From an uncultured Prevotella sp. (GTDB lineage Bacteria > Bacteroidota > Bacteroidia > Bacteroidales > Bacteroidaceae), in NCBI GenBank assembly GCA_900322035.1, contig ONYL01000011.1, positions 1 through 64,000 of the forward strand: a stretch of 64,000 nucleotides of DNA. Reading direction: 5' to 3'. Position 1 is the first letter of the stretch. The number at the start of each line of letters is the position of its first letter. Made by a program: the position numbers and the translations under genes. Under the pieces are notes generated by a model that saw only the letters and a program-made list of their open reading frames with translations, ran no database searches and was not told where the DNA came from. Shown in pieces: positions 61,774-64,000 of the stretch.

Positions 61774-62223
61774 ATGAATGATTTGACTATTTCTCGTTCT
61801 CCCCTTGATCCTAACCTGCGTGAGTCGCTCATTCGATATGTCTACGGTGTAGTCGGGTGCATACAATGTGTCCACAGACAATTAGGACCAGGAATGCCGG
61901 AATATATCTATCAGGAGGCTTTAGGCAGGAAGTTGGTTAAAGAGCAGTTTGATGTAAGAAAGGAGCTCGTCTATCACCCGCTCTTCGATGGAGAAGCACT
62001 CGAAAGCTATATCAAGATGGACATGGTCGTGATGATGCCCCGTGGCAATGTCATCATAGAGTGCAAATCTATCAAGGAGATCACTGATAGGGAGCAGTTT
62101 CAGACTTTTGGTTATCTTCGTGGTACTTCATTTCCTATAGCCATCCTCGTAAACTTCGGTACATGGCCCAAGGCACAGATTGAGCGTTATTATTATCACG
62201 AAGGTATCATCAGGGCTTTCTAA
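61774..62223 (+). CDS. GxxExxY-family protein, nuclease-fold candidate
   Basis: A 149-residue cytoplasmic protein with the family motif G-M-P-E-Y-I-Y in RQLGPGMPEYIYQEALGRKL (about residues 38-57). A PD-(D/E)xK-like signature follows: Asp in YIKMDMVVMMPRG and E-C-K in NVIIECKSIKEI, with a conserved REQFQTFGYLRGT helix and INFGTWPK-like ILVNFGTWPK strand. GxxExxY proteins are common, often in several copies per genome, and have no established function. This copy is the only gene inside a unit with terminal inverted repeats and a target-site duplication, so it may be the mobility protein or a passenger. Confidence 0.88.
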   Translation: MNDLTISRSPLDPNLRESLIRYVYGVVGCIQCVHRQLGPGMPEYIYQEALGRKLVKEQFDVRKELVYHPLFDGEALESYIKMDMVVMMPRGNVIIECKSIKEITDREQFQTFGYLRGTSFPIAILVNFGTWPKAQIERYYYHEGIIRAF

Positions 62224-62256
62224 ACTGCTTGTGGGAAGATTCAGGGGATGTGACAG

Positions 62257-62310
62257 ATTTTATGCCGTAAGGCAATTTTATGCCAAAGCAATTTTCGTCA
62301 TGGGCGGGCT
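62257..62310. repeat. Right internal inverted repeat of the GxxExxY element
   Basis: Partner of 61673-61726; begins 33 bases after the gene's stop codon. Confidence 0.85.
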
Positions 62311-62325
62311 TTTCCCCGTTAGGGG

Positions 62326-62390
62326 TGGGGCTAAGGTGATGGAGTAACCGGCGAGCTTGCTCGCAAGGCTACTCCATCACCTTGGCCCCA
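62326..62390. repeat. Large right hairpin of the GxxExxY element
   Basis: A stem of about 30 bp starting tggggctaaggtgatggagt pairs with the strand ending ggcccca, with one T-G wobble and one A-C mismatch, topped by gcgagc-tt-gctcgc. The stem sequence differs from the left hairpin at several positions on both arms, so pairing has been kept. Confidence 0.85.
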
Positions 62391-62610
62391 TAGCTCCATC
62401 GGCAGCTAAAGCCTGTCCGTGACAATTTTCCTTAACTTTTGGGGTTGGAGGGTGACACTACATCCTTTGGCTAATTTATAGTGACACATTGGAGATATCA
62501 CATACAAGCAATCTCGGATTTCTCTCACCGCTAACCCACGGAAAATATCCAGTGCGCCGTATGAATTCTGAAGGTTAAAGTCTTGATTTCTAAAGAAAAA
62601 CCATTTATCT

Positions 62611-62642
62611 TTTGGCCAATTACCAAAAAGTTAGTAACTTTG
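62611..62642 (+). promoter_or_regulatory. Promoter of rplS
   Basis: TTTG (62611-62614) and TAACTTTG (62635-62642) with a 20-bp spacer. The untranslated leader is about 85 bases and contains ccgcttttcgg, which might form a small structure; I cannot assign it to a known leader RNA. Confidence 0.75.
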
Positions 62643-62730
62643 CACCGCTTTTCGGCTTAACCGCTGGTTGATGGAAGTGTCGTCATACCATGTTGAGTTG
62701 GAACGACAAACAATTTTTAATCAAACAACA

Positions 62731-63096
62731 ATGGATTTAATTAAAGTTGCTGAGGAAGCATTTGCAAGCGCCAAGCAATATCCCGAATTCAAGTCGGGTG
62801 ACACAGTGACGGTAGCTTACAAAATCGTCGAGGGTAACAAGCAGCGTATTCAGCTTTACCGTGGCATTGTTATCAAAATTTCAGGTCATGGAGACAAGAA
62901 GCGCTTCACCGTGCGCAAGATGTCTGGAACCGTGGGTGTGGAGCGTATCTTCCCCATTGATTCTCCGAGCATCGACAGCATCGAGGTGAACAAGCGTGGT
63001 AAGGTACGTCGTGCCAAGCTTTACTATCTGCGCAAGCTCACAGGTAAGAAGGCACGCATCCAGGAGAAGCGTACCATTGCCGCCAACGCTGAATAA
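62731..63096 (+). CDS. rplS: 50S ribosomal protein L19
   Basis: A 121-residue protein of the usual length. Family blocks: [60 protein letters not shown] and [19 protein letters not shown]19 lies at the 30S-50S interface. The start at 62731 matches the family N-terminus ([11 protein letters not shown]); a longer in-frame start at 62668 would extend it with unrelated residues from the leader. It is monocistronic with its own promoter and terminator. Confidence 0.97.
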   Translation: MDLIKVAEEAFASAKQYPEFKSGDTVTVAYKIVEGNKQRIQLYRGIVIKISGHGDKKRFTVRKMSGTVGVERIFPIDSPSIDSIEVNKRGKVRRAKLYYLRKLTGKKARIQEKRTIAANAE

Positions 63097-63123
63097 TCTT
63101 CGTTTTATTCCTGCCAAGGCAAG

Positions 63124-63165
63124 AAAAAAGAACTCAATCGCCAATAGGTGGTTGAGTTCTTTTTT
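63124..63165. terminator. Bidirectional terminator between rplS and the small HTH gene
   Basis: aaaaaagaactcaa (63124-63137) pairs with ttgagttctttttt (63152-63165), giving a T-run on both strands. It serves rplS and the convergent gene at 63187. Confidence 0.9.
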
Positions 63166-63186
63166 CTTAAATGTCTCAAGTTCCTT

Positions 63187-63390
63187 TCATTTTCTGTCTT
63201 CCTCGTAGTTGATGCTTGCGTCGGCATCACCATAAAGCGCATCTCTCAAGTCTTCCCACGACTGAAAGCCAACGAGTAAGGCCAAACGGTTGAGGGTCTG
63301 TTTGGAGGGCTTCTCCTTTCCGCTCAAAATCGATTCAACTCTCTTCATGGAAGAGAAGTGGAAGTGACGGTTGACTATCACTTTCTTCAT
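63187..63390 (-). CDS. Small HTH-like protein of unknown function
   Basis: A 67-residue protein, MKKVIVNRHFHFSSMKRVES..., containing SGKEKPSKQTLNRLALLVGF followed by QSWEDLRDALYG, which resembles a short Cro-type helix-turn-helix. It has a -7 box (TAATTTTG, 63425-63418) 28 bases upstream and shares a terminator with rplS, so it is probably a real gene. Family unknown; a DNA-binding role is inferred from the helix pattern only. Confidence 0.6.
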   Translation of the reverse strand: MKKVIVNRHFHFSSMKRVESILSGKEKPSKQTLNRLALLVGFQSWEDLRDALYGDADASINYEEDRK

Positions 63391-63417
63391 AACATCAAAC
63401 GTTGTTTAAATCTGTTG

Positions 63418-63425
63418 CAAAATTA
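63418..63425 (-). promoter_or_regulatory. -7 box of the small HTH gene
   Basis: TAATTTTG on the minus strand, divergent from the promoter of the AICAR formyltransferase gene. Confidence 0.5.
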
Positions 63426-63468
63426 CGAAAAACAAATGACACAGCAAGGATAAGTCACATTAATTTCG

Positions 63469-63476
63469 TAAATTTG
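63469..63476 (+). promoter_or_regulatory. -7 box of the AICAR formyltransferase gene
   Basis: TAAATTTG ends 24 bases before the ATG at 63501. Confidence 0.55.
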
Positions 63477-63500
63477 CACTTAGAAATTAATCCCTTTAAA

Positions 63501-64000
63501 ATGAAAGAAATAACTTTGAAGTACGGATGTAATCCGAATCAAAAGCCTGCCCGCATTTTCATGGATCATGGCGAGCTCCCTGTAGAAGTTTTGAACGGAC
63601 GTCCTGGCTACATCAATTTCCTTGATGCCCTCAACAGCTGGCAGCTTGTCAAAGAGCTCAAGGCGGCGACGGGAATGCCTGCCGCAGCCAGTTTCAAGCA
63701 TGTCAGTCCTGCTGGCGCCGCTATCGGATTGCCACTTAGCGACACGTTGAAGAAAATCTACTTTGTTGACGATGTAGATTTCGAGCTCACTCCTTTGGCT
63801 TCTGCCTACGCCCGTGCGCGTGGTGCCGACCGTATGTGTTCCTATGGCGACTTCTGTGCTCTTAGTGACACCTGCGATGAGGCTACGGCCCGTCTTATCA
63901 AACGCGAGGTGAGCGATGGCGTGATTGCTCCAGACTACACTCCTGAGGCGTTGGAAATACTGAAGGCAAAGCGCCGGGGTACATACAACGTGATCAAAAT
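63501..64000 (+). CDS. Phosphoribosylaminoimidazolecarboxamide formyltransferase, stand-alone (partial)
   Basis: The first 166 residues of a protein cut by the window edge. [36 protein letters not shown] and the catalytic-domain block [20 protein letters not shown] (Lys-His of the AICAR transformylase site) are clear, with [16 protein letters not shown] after. It corresponds to the C-terminal half of PurH without the IMP cyclohydrolase domain, as known in Bacteroidales. It performs the penultimate step of purine synthesis, transferring formyl from 10-formyl-THF to AICAR. Confidence 0.93.
   Translation, partial: MKEITLKYGCNPNQKPARIFMDHGELPVEVLNGRPGYINFLDALNSWQLVKELKAATGMPAAASFKHVSPAGAAIGLPLSDTLKKIYFVDDVDFELTPLASAYARARGADRMCSYGDFCALSDTCDEATARLIKREVSDGVIAPDYTPEALEILKAKRRGTYNVIK

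Larger units (their letters stand above)
61468..62558. mobile_element. 1.09-kb transposon-like unit carrying a GxxExxY gene
   Basis: Perfect 23-bp terminal inverted repeats (61468-61490, beginning ggcgcactggatattttccg, and 62536-62558) are bordered on the outside by an exact 8-bp direct repeat GTATGAAT (61460-61467 and 62559-62566), the classical mark of a target-site duplication. Inside are, on each side, a large hairpin (61591-61658; 62326-62390), then a 54-bp inverted repeat (61673-61726 / 62257-62310), and in the middle one gene, 61774-62223. No recognisable transposase is present. Either the gene product mobilises the unit or it moves in trans. Confidence 0.8.

Noticed and set aside
62643..62730. 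Ribosomal-protein leader RNA upstream of rplS
   Set aside because: Only a short possible stem is visible; I could not match it to a known L19 leader structure.

Overview
The window looks like a chromosomal segment of a Bacteroidales bacterium, most likely a Prevotellaceae member (Prevotella sensu lato) with GC-rich codon use. The signs are Bacteroidetes-type promoters (-7 box TAnnTTTG, sometimes with a TTTG about 19-20 bp upstream), a hybrid two-component regulator (HTCS), C10-family cysteine proteases, serine-type sulfatases next to anSME genes, a FucP/NagP-like transporter, a stand-alone AICAR formyltransferase and many exported proteins ending in a short 'LQGRR...GIYIINGRKVVVR'-like tail.

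Layout. 1-185: end of an IS4-type (DUF4372) insertion sequence. 282-3837: leftward housekeeping and envelope genes (RlpA-like, CarboxypepD-reg-like, YaaA, glycine-zipper lipoprotein). 4070-15500: a leftward sulfated-glycan locus of anSME, sulfatase, GH3 and sulfatase behind an HTCS regulator, with a divergent TonB-dependent receptor (15790-18018); a 22-bp tandem array lies between regulator and operon. 18225-19223: a degenerate receiver/AraC regulator. 19506-32552: an island of exported proteins: a tandem pair of unknown 526-residue proteins with a homogenised 300-bp block, a frameshifted cell-surface protein, two C10 proteases (one with BspA-like leucine-rich repeats) and a lower-GC cleaved-adhesin-type protein. 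32947-43228: TPR-AraC regulator, PEP/pyruvate-binding protein with receiver-like modules, gdhA, ridA, a second 22-bp-period array, and a membrane-anchored MutS homologue coupled to an MBL-fold protein. 43382-58556: two paralogous outer-membrane barrel genes in inverted orientation flank an HTH/membrane-protein pair and an N-acetylhexosamine locus (sulfatase, anSME, GH84, GH20, MFS importer). 58752-64000: nnr, a DUF4831 protein, a 1.09-kb element carrying a GxxExxY gene, rplS, a small HTH protein and the start of AICAR formyltransferase.

How the genes fit together: the two sulfatase loci are each co-transcribed with their own maturase. Together with GH3, GH84 and GH20 they point to desulfation and trimming of N-acetylglucosamine-rich host glycans (mucin O-glycans or glycosaminoglycans), with sugars taken up by the FucP/NagP-like permease. 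Neither locus has a recognisable SusC/SusD pair.

Most notable: the segment 61468-62558 has a perfect 23-bp terminal inverted repeat, an exact 8-bp flanking direct repeat (GTATGAAT), two large related hairpins whose stems have diverged while staying paired, and a single gene of the GxxExxY family. It looks like an undescribed transposable unit. Other points of interest are the two 22-bp-period intergenic arrays, two genes each broken by a one-base-short C run, and the inverted paralogous barrel genes around the hexosaminidase locus.
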